This document shows, piece after piece, positions 1 to 7,131 of a DNA stretch of 18,251 nucleotides. Numbering within the stretch: the stretch's first letter is position 1; the number at the start of each line of letters is the position of its first letter. The notes under the pieces were generated by a model. The model was not told where the DNA came from and ran no database searches. It was given only the letters and a program-made list of their open reading frames with translations. This DNA comes from JAICUY01 sp038250515 (lineage in GTDB: Bacteria > Chloroflexota > Limnocylindria > QHBO01): positions 1-18,251 of the forward strand of contig JBBSCG010000038.1 in assembly GCA_038250515.1 (NCBI GenBank). The letters are read 5' to 3'. The translations under genes and the position numbers were made by a program.

Positions 1-551
1 ATGCCGGCGTCACGCCGTTCCGCGCGGTTCGTCGCGCTGAGCCATGGTTGCAGCCCGGCGCGCGGGTGCTGCTCATCGGCTTCGGCGCGCTTGGGCAGTT
101 CGCCATCCAGTACCTCGGGCGCACGCCCGAGCTGACGGTGGCAGTTCGCGACCTCGATCCTCGCAAGGTGGAGCTGGCGCGTGGGTTCGGAGCGGTGCCG
201 GAGCTAGATGGGTCGGCGGATGTCGTCTTCGACTTCGTCGGCACCGACGACACGCTCGCGCAAGCCGCGGAAGCCGTCGCTTTCGGCGGTCTCATCTCAC
301 TCGTCGGCGAAGGCGGCGGAACGCTGAACTTTGGATTCGAGCAGCCCGCCGTCGAGGCCTACCTGACCACCACCGCCTGGGGCTCGCTCGATGACCTGCG
401 CCGCGTCGTGGCGCTCGCCCCCGGGCTGCGATGGACCGTGGAAACAATGCCTCTGCGCGAGGCGCGCCGCGCACTCGACCGTCTGGCCGCCGGAAGCGTG
501 GTCGGCCGACTCGTGCTTACGTCAGGTACGCCGGACTGCTCGCGCTGGTGA
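1..551 (+). CDS. Zinc-type alcohol dehydrogenase (MDR family), C-terminal part, cut by window edge
   Basis: The frame is open from the first bases of the window (nAT, then GCC GGC GTC ACG CCG) and ends at TGA 549-551. It reads AGVTPFRAV...EPWLQPGARVLL, the usual lead into the Rossmann domain of medium-chain dehydrogenases, so the start codon and the N-terminal catalytic zinc domain lie upstream. The glycine motif GFGALG (GxGxxG) binds NAD(P). VVFDFVGTDDTL and FGGLISLVGEGGG match the later strands of the cofactor domain. The protein would oxidise an alcohol or reduce an aldehyde in the cytosol; substrate cannot be told. An internal TTG at 48 only marks the longest closed ORF and is not the start. 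The gene ends 11 bp from the convergent gene on the minus strand. Family is confident, specificity is not. Confidence 0.85.
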   Translation, partial: AGVTPFRAVRRAEPWLQPGARVLLIGFGALGQFAIQYLGRTPELTVAVRDLDPRKVELARGFGAVPELDGSADVVFDFVGTDDTLAQAAEAVAFGGLISLVGEGGGTLNFGFEQPAVEAYLTTTAWGSLDDLRRVVALAPGLRWTVETMPLREARRALDRLAAGSVVGRLVLTSGTPDCSRW

Positions 552-562
552 CTGGCGACTCA

Positions 563-1417
563 TCAGTAGCCGCCGCCACAGGCGGTGCCCTGATTCGGAC
601 AATCCTGCCAATCGGCGAAGTCCCAGCCGTGATTGTCGATCTCCGCAACAACCTGTCCAGCGGCTCCGTACGCGACCAGCCGCGTGGCGTGCGCCTCTCC
701 TGGCCACCAGGCGAGAAAGTACCCGTTGGACACGGTCGCGGTGACGCCGCCCCCTTGGTCGCGTTCGACCCCTACCCGCGTCACTGCCGGATCCACAAAG
801 CCGGCGTAGGTGGTGTATGTGCCCGCTTCCGAGCTGTTGCGACCAGCCGAAAACAGTCGCAGCGGTCCGTTCGGTGGATTCTCCCGAGCGCTGATCGCTG
901 AGTTGCCTCCGCCGGCCACTGGCGCGCCGCCAGGCTCGCTTGAGATCGTCAGGCACATCACGTTGGTCACGGCATTCGCTCGGCGCTGGGCGAAGAGGGC
1001 GACGGCTGCACGACCGCGCTGATCGATGACGACCAACGGGAGATCAGCAAAAGCGCGTAGCTGTTCGCGCAGCTCAGGGTCAAACGTCGGATCGTCCGGC
1101 GGCACCATGCAGTTGTGCTGCATGGCTCCGGCGAAAGCCGGATCGACGGGCGTCGGTATGGCCGTCCATGTCGCAAAGACCGAAGATGGTCGGAGCACAG
1201 CGCTGGCGACCAAAACGATGACCAGCAGCACGGCTAGCGCCGGTGGGACGACAAGCAACATGCGAGGGAGTCGAAGCTGATGGCGTCGCGGCATGGCAAC
1301 GGGCGTGACGAGAATGGCACGCAGCAGATCGGCCGGGGGCGCATCGGACCCACCCATGCCGTGAGTCGTGGGATTGGCAGCGCGCAACGCCTGCAGGACC
1401 CGATCGTTGCTGATCAT
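563..1417 (-). CDS. Single-pass membrane protein, probable anti-sigma factor for the adjacent ECF sigma
   Basis: 284 residues from the ATG at 1417, whose ATGA overlaps the stop of the sigma gene, so the two are translationally coupled. A cytoplasmic N-terminus (about 1-50, with NDRVLQALRAANP and ADLLRAI) precedes one strongly hydrophobic segment at about 53-75. A roughly 200-residue region presumably outside the membrane follows, with Cys at about 103, 155, 273 and 280, and ends in CGGGY. There is no HxxxCxxC zinc anti-sigma motif, so it is not a classical ZAS protein. The anti-sigma role rests on gene order and topology: small cytosolic part, one helix, external sensor. No catalytic motif was recognised in the external domain. 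A lipoprotein is excluded because no lipobox is present. Confidence 0.72.
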   Translation of the reverse strand: MISNDRVLQALRAANPTTHGMGGSDAPPADLLRAILVTPVAMPRRHQLRLPRMLLVVPPALAVLLVIVLVASAVLRPSSVFATWTAIPTPVDPAFAGAMQHNCMVPPDDPTFDPELREQLRAFADLPLVVIDQRGRAAVALFAQRRANAVTNVMCLTISSEPGGAPVAGGGNSAISARENPPNGPLRLFSAGRNSSEAGTYTTYAGFVDPAVTRVGVERDQGGGVTATVSNGYFLAWWPGEAHATRLVAYGAAGQVVAEIDNHGWDFADWQDCPNQGTACGGGY

Positions 1418-1998
1418 GGCTCCTTCTCCTCAACCGGACCGGATAGGTGCTTTCCGTTCTCAAGGTGTCCGGATGTCGCTGACGATTGCACCGGGAATCG
1501 ATCCAACTCGCGACCGAGCCGATTGCGTGCCCGATGCAGACGCACCGACACGTTCGCCGGCGAGCAGCGCAGGACCAGAGCCGCCTCGCCATTGCTGAGG
1601 CCTTCCCAGGCGATCAGACGCAGCAGCTCCTGATCACCCTCGGAGAGACGCGCCAACGCCCAGAGCACCGGGTCGAGGTCGACTTCGTTGACGCTGGGCG
1701 CTGGCGCAGCGCGCGGCAGGAAGGCGGCCAGTCGGTCGAGCAACCGATTGCGGCGCGCTTCCCCTCGTCGTCGATTGGCAATGACGCGACGCGCCACGGC
1801 ATAAAGCCAGGGAAGCATCACCCGCTCGTCGCGCAGTTCATCGAATCGGCGCCAGGCGACCATGAAGGTTTCGGCTGCCGACTCCTGGGCATCGGCCTCT
1901 AATCGGGAGCGGCGACGCGCGTAGGCCAGGACGGCGGCATATTGAGCCTCGAAGACTTCGGTGAATCTCGCTTCAATCGCCGCACGAGGCTCATGCAT
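1414..1998 (-). CDS. ECF-subfamily RNA polymerase sigma factor (sigma-70 family)
   Basis: 194 residues starting MHEPRAAIEARF. I chose the ATG at 1998 over the upstream in-frame start at 2037 because AGGAGAGG lies just before it (2002-2009). Region 2 runs from about FTEVFEAQYAAVLAYA to PWLYAVARRVIANRRR and carries the -10 recognition and core-binding helices. Region 4 runs from WALARLSEGDQELLRL through EGLSNGEAALVL to VSVRLHRARNRL and is the helix-turn-helix that reads the -35. There is no region 1 or 3, and the length is normal for ECF factors. It would direct RNA polymerase to a stress or envelope regulon, held inactive by the membrane protein encoded directly downstream. The motif of its target promoters cannot be read here, and no obvious autoregulatory ECF promoter was found in the 116-nt leader. 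Confidence 0.93.
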   Translation of the reverse strand: MHEPRAAIEARFTEVFEAQYAAVLAYARRRSRLEADAQESAAETFMVAWRRFDELRDERVMLPWLYAVARRVIANRRRGEARRNRLLDRLAAFLPRAAPAPSVNEVDLDPVLWALARLSEGDQELLRLIAWEGLSNGEAALVLRCSPANVSVRLHRARNRLGRELDRFPVQSSATSGHLENGKHLSGPVEEKEP

Positions 1999-2001
1999 CG
2001 G

Positions 2002-2009
2002 CCTCTCCT
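2002..2009 (-). promoter_or_regulatory. Ribosome binding site deciding the ECF sigma start
   Basis: Minus-strand AGGAGAGG, followed by CCG and ATG (1998-1996). This supports MHEPRA as the N-terminus rather than the 13-residue longer version. Confidence 0.75.
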
Positions 2010-2114
2010 GACGGTGGTGGCCAAGGGACGTCACCACAAGAGTGTCCGGTCATCGGGAAATCTTTCACCGATCACCTTGTCGTATTCGCTACCCCGCAGC
2101 GGACACCGGCACGC

Positions 2115-2834
2115 TCAGTTGCCGAAAAGGCGCGAAAGCAGTCCCTTCGACGCGTGATGCGCCACGTAGAACGGCGCGGCCACCTCGTCGTAGGCATCAC
2201 GCAGCGCGGGCGCGCGCAGGTCGGTGACCGCCAGCTCGCGGCGCGAGCCGAGGTGCTCGTTGGCGACCGCATGCAGCCGGTTGCGAACCTCGTCGAAGTC
2301 GGCCAGCTCCGCTTCCGGGCCGAGCCGAATCCCGACCGTCCAGGCCTTGCCGGCGCGAAGCAACCAGGCGCGCTCGACCTGCGGCAGCTCACCGAGGGAG
2401 CGGCGGAGCTCCTCGCCGAATGGATCCGGGATATCGCCGGGAACCTCGAGCGCCGGCAGATCACCGAATGGCTGCCGGGCGCGCATCGCCTCGGGCGAGT
2501 TGGGATCGATCCCCGCAGCCAGGAACGGCAGGACGCCCGTCGGAACCAGGATCTGCGACGGGCTGCCCGGATCGATGACGACGCGCTCGCTCGCATCGTC
2601 CGCGCGCTCGAACAGGTCCCGCGCGGCAAGCTCGATGTGGTCGCTTCCTGGCGGCCCGAACTCGCCGAACAGCTCCGGCGACGTGTACGCGGCGAGGAAG
2701 CTGCCCTCCTCGTCGTTGCCGTGGCGCAGCCCGTCGGTCGGGACGCGGTCGGGTTCCGGCGACTCGCCCGAGGACGTGCGGATCGGCACGATCAGATGAT
2801 GCGACACGATGTCGCCGAGGCGCGGCTCGCTCAT
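2115..2834 (-). CDS. SseB family protein
   Basis: 239 residues, last gene of a three-gene minus-strand operon; its ATG overlaps the gltX stop by 4 bp (ATGA). The middle segment, FLAAYTSPELFGEFG and then about residues 45-115 ending ILVPTGVLPFLAAG, resembles the SseB N-terminal domain, which has a TS..L..F pattern followed by a VIDPGSP stretch. The part from about 140 to 215 (ELRRSLGELPQVERAWLLR, then WTVGIRL) resembles the SseB C-terminal domain. SseB was named for enhanced serine sensitivity in E. coli, and in actinobacteria such domains occur in type VII secretion-associated proteins. The biochemical role is unknown. No signal peptide or membrane segment is seen. Family assignment is from pattern recognition only. 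Confidence 0.7.
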   Translation of the reverse strand: MSEPRLGDIVSHHLIVPIRTSSGESPEPDRVPTDGLRHGNDEEGSFLAAYTSPELFGEFGPPGSDHIELAARDLFERADDASERVVIDPGSPSQILVPTGVLPFLAAGIDPNSPEAMRARQPFGDLPALEVPGDIPDPFGEELRRSLGELPQVERAWLLRAGKAWTVGIRLGPEAELADFDEVRNRLHAVANEHLGSRRELAVTDLRAPALRDAYDEVAAPFYVAHHASKGLLSRLFGN

Positions 2835-4327
2835 CCGGCCGCGACCCCCACGCGCTGCAGCTTGCCCAGCGCATCGTCAATGCGGGCAAGGCAACGCTCG
2901 CGCCCGAGCAGCTCCATCGAGCCGAAGAGCGGCGGCGAGACGGCGCGTCCGGTGATCGCCAGGCGCAATGGCTTGAACAGGTCGCCCGGCTTCCACTCCA
3001 ATCGCTCGGCGATCGCGCGGCAATGCGACTCGAGAACGTCCGCCGACCAATCGGCATCGGTCAGTGATGACAGCGTGTCGCGAACGACCGTCAGCGCCGA
3101 CCCCACCTCGCTGCCCTCACGCTTCTTGGGAAGCAGCAGCTCGGCTGAGTACCACGATGCGACGGCGTCATCGGCCTGGAACAGGAAAGCCACCAGCTCG
3201 CCGATGTCGCCCAGCCGCACGAGCCGCTCCTTGACCAGCGGCGCGAGCCGAAGAACGGTCGCGTCATCGGCGGCATCGGGCAGGAAGGGGCGCAGGCGCA
3301 GGGCGAGCTGCGCATCGGTCAACGAGCGGATGTAGACGCCATTCAGGTGGTCGAGTCGGCCAATGTCAAAGATGGCGCCGCCCTTGTGCACCTTGTCGAG
3401 CTCGAACCGCTGGCTCAGCTCATCCAGGCTGAAGATCTCCTCCTCCGTACCGGGCGACCAGCCCAGGAATCCCAGGAAGTTTACCAGCGCCTCCGACAGG
3501 TACCCCTGCTGGCGGTAGGCGTCCATGGAGGTCTGGCTCTTGCGCTTGCTCATCTTGGTCCGATCCGGGTTCAGGATCAGCGGGATGTGCGCAAAGCGAG
3601 GCAGCTTATAGCCGAGCGCCTCGTACAACACGATCTGCTTCGGCGTGTTGCTGATGTGATCCTCGCCGCGAATCACGTCGCTGATCTGCATCGCGGCGTC
3701 GTCGACCACGACCGTGAAGTTGTAGAGCGGGCTGCCATCGCCACGCACGATCACGAAGTCGCCCAGCAACGCATTGTCGAACTCGACGTCGCGGCGCACC
3801 GCGTCGTCCCAGCGCACCGTCGCGGGCTCGACCTTGAAGCGAATGGCGCCCTGGCGGCCTTCCTTCTCGCAGCTCGCCCGTTCCTCCGCCGTCAGGTTGC
3901 GGCAGCGGCCGTTGTAGCGCGGCGGCTCGTGGTTGCGCTCCTGCTCCCTGCGCACGGCATCGAGCTCCTCGGGCGTGCAGTAGCAGCGGTAGGCGAGACC
4001 CGCGTTGAGCAGGCGCTGCGCCTCGGCGGCGTATCGGTCCAGGCGCTGGCTCTGTCGGTAGGGTCCGAACGACCCGATGTCGTCGCCGCCCGCCACCTGC
4101 GGACCCTCGTCCCAGCTGATGCCCAGCCAGTGCAGGCCCTCGATGATGTCGCGCTCGAACTCCGTGGTGCTGCGCGCGATGTCGGTATCCTCGATCCGCA
4201 GCACGAATGTGCCCTTGTCGTGGCGCGCGGTGAGGTAGTTGTACAAACTGGTCCTGGCGGTCCCGATGTGCAGCGGCCCGGTCGGGCTCGGCGCCATTCG
4301 CACCCGCAGCGGACGGTCAGCGCTCAC
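2831..4327 (-). CDS. gltX: Glutamyl-tRNA synthetase
   Basis: 498 residues, the usual length for bacterial GltX, charging tRNA(Glu) with glutamate in the cytosol. The class I signature is clear: APSPTGPLHIGTART near residues 12-26 is the HIGH region, RIEDTD is at about 44-49, GEDHISNTPKQ at about 221-231, and KMSKR at about 258-262. Cys 115, 117 and 142 (YRCYC...GRCR) match the zinc-binding insert found in many bacterial GltX. The C-terminal half is the helical anticodon-binding region. The start is GTG at 4327, overlapping the upstream VOC gene as GTGA; the stop overlaps sseB as ATGA. No gatCAB genes are in view, so whether it also charges tRNA(Gln) cannot be decided here. Confidence 0.97.
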   Translation of the reverse strand: MSADRPLRVRMAPSPTGPLHIGTARTSLYNYLTARHDKGTFVLRIEDTDIARSTTEFERDIIEGLHWLGISWDEGPQVAGGDDIGSFGPYRQSQRLDRYAAEAQRLLNAGLAYRCYCTPEELDAVRREQERNHEPPRYNGRCRNLTAEERASCEKEGRQGAIRFKVEPATVRWDDAVRRDVEFDNALLGDFVIVRGDGSPLYNFTVVVDDAAMQISDVIRGEDHISNTPKQIVLYEALGYKLPRFAHIPLILNPDRTKMSKRKSQTSMDAYRQQGYLSEALVNFLGFLGWSPGTEEEIFSLDELSQRFELDKVHKGGAIFDIGRLDHLNGVYIRSLTDAQLALRLRPFLPDAADDATVLRLAPLVKERLVRLGDIGELVAFLFQADDAVASWYSAELLLPKKREGSEVGSALTVVRDTLSSLTDADWSADVLESHCRAIAERLEWKPGDLFKPLRLAITGRAVSPPLFGSMELLGRERCLARIDDALGKLQRVGVAAG

Positions 4328-4710
4328 TGCGCCGCCTCTTCGGGGGTCAGCGCCCGGAGCACACAGAACTCGTTGCCCTCGGGGTCCGCCATGACCACCC
4401 AGGTGACGTCCTCCCCCTGACCGATGTCGACGCGTTGCGCCCCCATCTCCTTCAAACGGCTCACCTCCGCCGCCTGGTCTTCTGACCTCAGGTCGAGGTG
4501 CAGGCGGTTCTTGGTCTGCTTCTCGTCAGCCACCCTGATGAACAGCAGGTCCGGAAAGGGAAGGTCCTTTGAGCTGCCCTCCGGCGCCTCGACGGCGACC
4601 TCATCGGGCTCTTCATACGTGACGCGCCAGCCGAGCGCGTCAGCCCAAAAGCGGGCCAGCGCTCGGGGGTCGTGCGAATCGACGGTCAGACACTGGATGC
4701 GAAGGGACAT
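4324..4710 (-). CDS. VOC superfamily (glyoxalase-like domain) protein
   Basis: 128 residues. The IQCLTVDSHDPRALARFWADALGW start is the typical beta-alpha opening of glyoxalase/bleomycin-resistance (VOC) domains. The second half (KNRLHLDL, then a helix, then VVMADPEGNEFCVL) is the paired module with the hallmark DPEGNEF. His in HLDL and Glu in GNEF are in the usual metal-ligand places. Substrate unknown: glyoxalase, dioxygenase-like and antibiotic-binding members share this fold. It is first in an operon with gltX and sseB, joined by GTGA and ATGA overlaps. There is no Shine-Dalgarno before the ATG; instead TAGGCT sits 6 nt upstream, so transcription may begin at or near the start codon. Three 11-bp repeats cover the expected -35 position. 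Confidence 0.88.
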   Translation of the reverse strand: MSLRIQCLTVDSHDPRALARFWADALGWRVTYEEPDEVAVEAPEGSSKDLPFPDLLFIRVADEKQTKNRLHLDLRSEDQAAEVSRLKEMGAQRVDIGQGEDVTWVVMADPEGNEFCVLRALTPEEAAQ

Positions 4711-4716
4711 GCGCCA

Positions 4717-4722
4717 AGCCTA
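4717..4722 (-). promoter_or_regulatory. Candidate -10 box (TAGGCT) of a leaderless VOC-gltX-sseB promoter
   Basis: Minus strand reads GCTAGGCT, six bases, then ATG. The same GCTAGGCT-N6-ATG arrangement occurs before the Nudix gene. No ribosome binding site is visible between the box and the start. The -35 is poor and lies within the 11-bp repeat array, which fits a promoter that needs an activator. Confidence 0.45.
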
Positions 4723-4736
4723 GCAGGCGACCTGCC

Positions 4737-4769
4737 CCGCCGGTAAGCGGGTGATAAGCCGCCGGTAAT
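4737..4769 (-). repeat. Three tandem 11-bp direct repeats (PHO-box-like activator site)
   Basis: On the minus strand the units are ATTACCGGCGG (4769-4759), CTTATCACCCG (4758-4748) and CTTACCGGCGG (4747-4737), consensus nTTAyCrsCsG. Units 1 and 3 match at 10 of 11 positions; the middle one is more diverged. An 11-bp head-to-tail period is the known architecture of OmpR/PhoB-family response regulator sites such as the PHO box. The last unit overlaps the place of the -35 for the TAGGCT box at 4722-4717, as in PhoB-type activation. The binding protein is not known; no response regulator is encoded in the window. Confidence 0.55.
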
Positions 4770-4798
4770 GGGGAGCCTGCGATCACACAGGTCACTCA

Positions 4799-4827
4799 GC
4801 GAGAGTGAAACACTGTTGCACTTTCGC
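4799..4827. promoter_or_regulatory. 29-bp near-palindrome in the leader of the DUF6582-type gene
   Basis: The arms GCGAGAGTGAAACA and TGTTGCACTTTCGC flank a single C; 12 of 14 positions pair. As DNA it could be an operator for a dimeric repressor. As RNA it would give a 9-bp stem (one G-U pair) with an 11-nt loop. It lies 97 bp upstream of the ATG at 4924, and no T-run follows, so it is not a typical terminator. Confidence 0.5.
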
Positions 4828-4923
4828 AGGCGGAGCGGTGCCCAGGCCGGTCGAGGGCCTCGTTGGCCCGGAGGCTGCAGCAGGCATCGGTCTCGACAGA
4901 AAACCCAAGAGGAGAACAGACCA

Positions 4924-5223
4924 ATGCCAGAAACGACCTGGAAGCCGCGGACCGAGCATGGCGAGCTTTCCGACAAGGACCGCGACAAGCTGCCGGACAC
5001 CGCCTTTGCCTTCCCCAAGGACCGCAAGGAGCCGCTGACCGATGCAAACCACGTCCAGAACGCCCTCGCGCGCTTCGACCAGGTGGAGGACGTGTCGGAC
5101 GACGATCGCGATCAGGCCTTTGCCAACATCAAGAAGGCCGCCGAGCACTACGGCGTCGACGTGGCCGAGGACAACTGGCGCGACCTTGGGAAGAAGCCGC
5201 ACACCGCCAATTCCGCGCACTGA
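4924..5223 (+). CDS. Small soluble protein, DUF6582-like
   Basis: 99 residues starting MPETTWKPR. The start at 4924 is supported by AGGAGA at 4910-4915, eight bases upstream; a longer in-frame version from 4768 lacks this and reads through the palindrome. The core is KLPDTAFAFPKDRKEPLTDA followed by HVQNALARFDQVE and a second helical part (DDDRDQAFANIKKAAEHYGVDV), ending in DNWRDLGKK. This LPDxAFAFP..RKEPL pattern is one I associate with a family of small proteins of unknown function (DUF6582). It is charged, without Cys, signal peptide or membrane segment. The GTG of the DUF554 gene follows 27 bp downstream, so the two may be cotranscribed. No function is assigned. Confidence 0.8.
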   Translation: MPETTWKPRTEHGELSDKDRDKLPDTAFAFPKDRKEPLTDANHVQNALARFDQVEDVSDDDRDQAFANIKKAAEHYGVDVAEDNWRDLGKKPHTANSAH

Positions 5224-5250
5224 CGCTGCGGCTTCGCCCACAATCGCGGG

Positions 5251-5985
5251 GTGTTCCTTTCCGGCACCCTGCTGAACGTCGCGACGGTGCTGCTCGGCAC
5301 GACGCTGGGCCTGCTGGCCGGTGCGCGCATACCAGCGCGGATGCAGCAGAGCCTGACGACCGGACTGGGGCTCTTCACCCTGGTGATCGGGCTGTCGATG
5401 GCGCTGCGCATCTTCAGCGATCCGATCGTTGAGCCGGGCGACGACCTGGCCGTCCTGGCGGCCCTGCTGCTGGGCGTCGCCATCGGCGAGGTGCTGCGGC
5501 TCACGGACGGGCTTGATGCTCTGGGCGACTGGTTCCAGCGGCGGCTCTCGCGCGGGACGCAGCCGAGCCGCATCAGCGAGGGGTTCGTCAGCGCCAGCCT
5601 GGTCTTCTGCGTCGGGCCGCTGACCATCCTCGGCTCGATCGACAACGGCTTGACCGGCGACATCACGCTTCTCGCCATCAAGTCGCTGCTCGATGGCGTC
5701 GCCAGCATCGCGTTCGCCGCGGCTCTGGGGCCTGGCGTCTATCTGTCCGCGCTGACCGTTTTGCTGGTGCAGGGCGGCATCGCGGCCGGCGCCTTCCTGC
5801 TTCGCGACGTGATGGACGCGCGGACGGTTCTGGCAGTCAGCGCTGTCGGTGGCCTGATCCTGCTCGGCGTCGGGATGCGGCTCCTTAAGATCAAGCGCGT
5901 GCGCGTCGCCAATTTCCTGCCCGGCCTCGTGCTTGCACCTGTTTTCATCCGTCTCGCCGAGCTCCTACGCACCGCTCTTACGTGA
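5251..5985 (+). CDS. DUF554 family integral membrane protein (YdfK/YqgA-like)
   Basis: 244 residues from a GTG start. The opening SGTLLNVATVLLGTTLGLL and the central CVGPLTILGSIDNGLTGD are the hallmarks of DUF554, whose founding members are B. subtilis YdfK and E. coli YqgA; length is normal. About six to seven hydrophobic segments are visible (roughly 5-25, 38-55, 66-80, 110-128, 143-158, 163-185, 195-212, 220-240). The family is thought to be a transporter or channel-like protein, but its substrate is not established. There is no Shine-Dalgarno before the GTG; CACAAT stands six bases upstream, so a separate leaderless transcript is possible in addition to read-through from the small gene upstream. 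Confidence 0.9.
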   Translation: MFLSGTLLNVATVLLGTTLGLLAGARIPARMQQSLTTGLGLFTLVIGLSMALRIFSDPIVEPGDDLAVLAALLLGVAIGEVLRLTDGLDALGDWFQRRLSRGTQPSRISEGFVSASLVFCVGPLTILGSIDNGLTGDITLLAIKSLLDGVASIAFAAALGPGVYLSALTVLLVQGGIAAGAFLLRDVMDARTVLAVSAVGGLILLGVGMRLLKIKRVRVANFLPGLVLAPVFIRLAELLRTALT

Positions 5986-5996
5986 GCCGGCGCCGG

Positions 5997-6023
5997 GCAC
6001 AACCACTGACACGCGCGTTGTGC
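5997..6023. terminator. Possible bidirectional terminator between convergent genes
   Basis: A perfect 7-bp inverted repeat, GCACAAC (5997-6003) and GTTGTGC (6017-6023), sits in the 39-bp gap between the stops of the DUF554 gene and the asparaginase gene. An alternative CTGAC/GTCAG pairing overlaps it. No T-run follows on either strand, so intrinsic termination is uncertain. Confidence 0.35.
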
Positions 6024-6024
6024 G

Positions 6025-7092
6025 TCAGCTCAATAGGTCAAACGCCGGCCGGATCTCGCCCGCAAGCTCGTCGCGGGGGTCGCGGATCTTCGGCGCCGCA
6101 AAGTCGGCGAGCCGGCCAACGGAAGCGTCCGACAGAGCGCCGAGCTGGTGCAGCGCCGCGCAGGTCGCGACGTTCCGCGCGCGCTGGGTGGAGTCGCCAT
6201 CCTCGATCTTCAACGCATAGCCGAGCGACCGAACTTCGTCCACGATCCCGACCGCCTGGACGCCCTCGGCACCTCCCTTGGCCAACAGCCGGCCCGGTTC
6301 AGCGCGCATCAACGCGGTGTCGAGGCGCCGCCGCTCGCCGGCGACCAGCACCGGATGGGCCATCATCGCGTCCCTGATGCGGGCGAGCGCAGCCGCGAGC
6401 CTGGCATCGGCAAGCGAAGACGGATTTGACAGGCGCGCGAAGGCGAGCGCAAGCGCGCGCAACGGCATTCCGAACGTGACCACACCGCAGTTGTCCGTCG
6501 CGGTCGCGATCTGACCCTCGGGGATGCCGGTCACGGTCGAGATCGTGGCAAGCGCCGCGCGCTGGACCGGGTGATCGGGCTGCCAATAGGTCTCCAGCGG
6601 CGCACCGAGCGCCTTGGCGTACAGCAGCATGGCGGTGTGCTTGCCGCTGCAGTTGTGCCGCAGCGGCGTCGGCTCCTCGCCGTCACGCGCCAGCCGGCGG
6701 GCCGTCTCGACGTCGTACGGAACGTGCGTGCCGCAATGGAGCGCAGCTACGCTGAGCCCCGCCTCGCGCAGGATGGCCTGGATGGTGCGGAGATGCCGAT
6801 CCTCGCCCGAGTGCGAGGAGGCCATGATCGCCAGCGCCTCGTCGCCAAGCCCGTAGGAATCGAACAGGCCGGAGGCGACGAAAGGGGCGAGCTGGAAGGG
6901 CTTCGCACTGGAGCGAAGGTAGATGAACTCGGCGGCATCGCCGAACGACCTGACGAGCTCGTCAGCGGGCGTGACCGCGGCCATCCAGCCGCGGTGGCGG
7001 GACTCTACGTGGTCGCCGCGGGTGACCTCGACCAGGACTGGCGGCGCGGCGCCCCTGCGCCGGGCTCGACCGTCACTCGCAGCCGCGGCCAC
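6025..7092 (-). CDS. Type II asparaginase of the Rhizobium etli (ReAV) family
   Basis: 355 residues from GTG 7092. It hydrolyses L-asparagine to aspartate and ammonia. The family motifs are all present: RSSAKPFQ (60-67), ASSHSGEDRH (91-100), CGTHVPYD, NCSGKHTAML (147-156), DNCGVVTFGMPL (200-211), AKGGAEGV (271-278) and IEDGDSTQRAR. By offset 13 from R. etli ReAV, Ser61/Lys64 and Ser93 correspond to its catalytic Ser48/Lys51 and Ser80, and Cys148, Lys151 and Cys202 to its zinc ligands Cys135, Lys138 and Cys189. This class is unrelated to the E. coli asparaginases. The first 15 residues are Arg/Ala-rich, no SD precedes the GTG, and the true start may be nearer VLVEVTRGDHV (residue 19). It lies 39 bp after the bactofilin gene, likely cotranscribed. 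Confidence 0.93.
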   Translation of the reverse strand: MAAAASDGRARRRGAAPPVLVEVTRGDHVESRHRGWMAAVTPADELVRSFGDAAEFIYLRSSAKPFQLAPFVASGLFDSYGLGDEALAIMASSHSGEDRHLRTIQAILREAGLSVAALHCGTHVPYDVETARRLARDGEEPTPLRHNCSGKHTAMLLYAKALGAPLETYWQPDHPVQRAALATISTVTGIPEGQIATATDNCGVVTFGMPLRALALAFARLSNPSSLADARLAAALARIRDAMMAHPVLVAGERRRLDTALMRAEPGRLLAKGGAEGVQAVGIVDEVRSLGYALKIEDGDSTQRARNVATCAALHQLGALSDASVGRLADFAAPKIRDPRDELAGEIRPAFDLLS

Positions 7093-7131
7093 CGGATGCC
7101 GTCGCCGGATTAGCGGGCGCTTATCCGCGGC

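Noticed and set aside
2041..2110. Inverted GTGTCCG / CGGACAC pair in the sigma-gene leader
   Set aside because: Only seven bases at about 50 bp separation; expected by chance in GC-rich DNA.
2154..4420. Long plus-strand frames opposite sseB and gltX
   Set aside because: Shadow frames of well-supported minus-strand genes; no motifs of their own.
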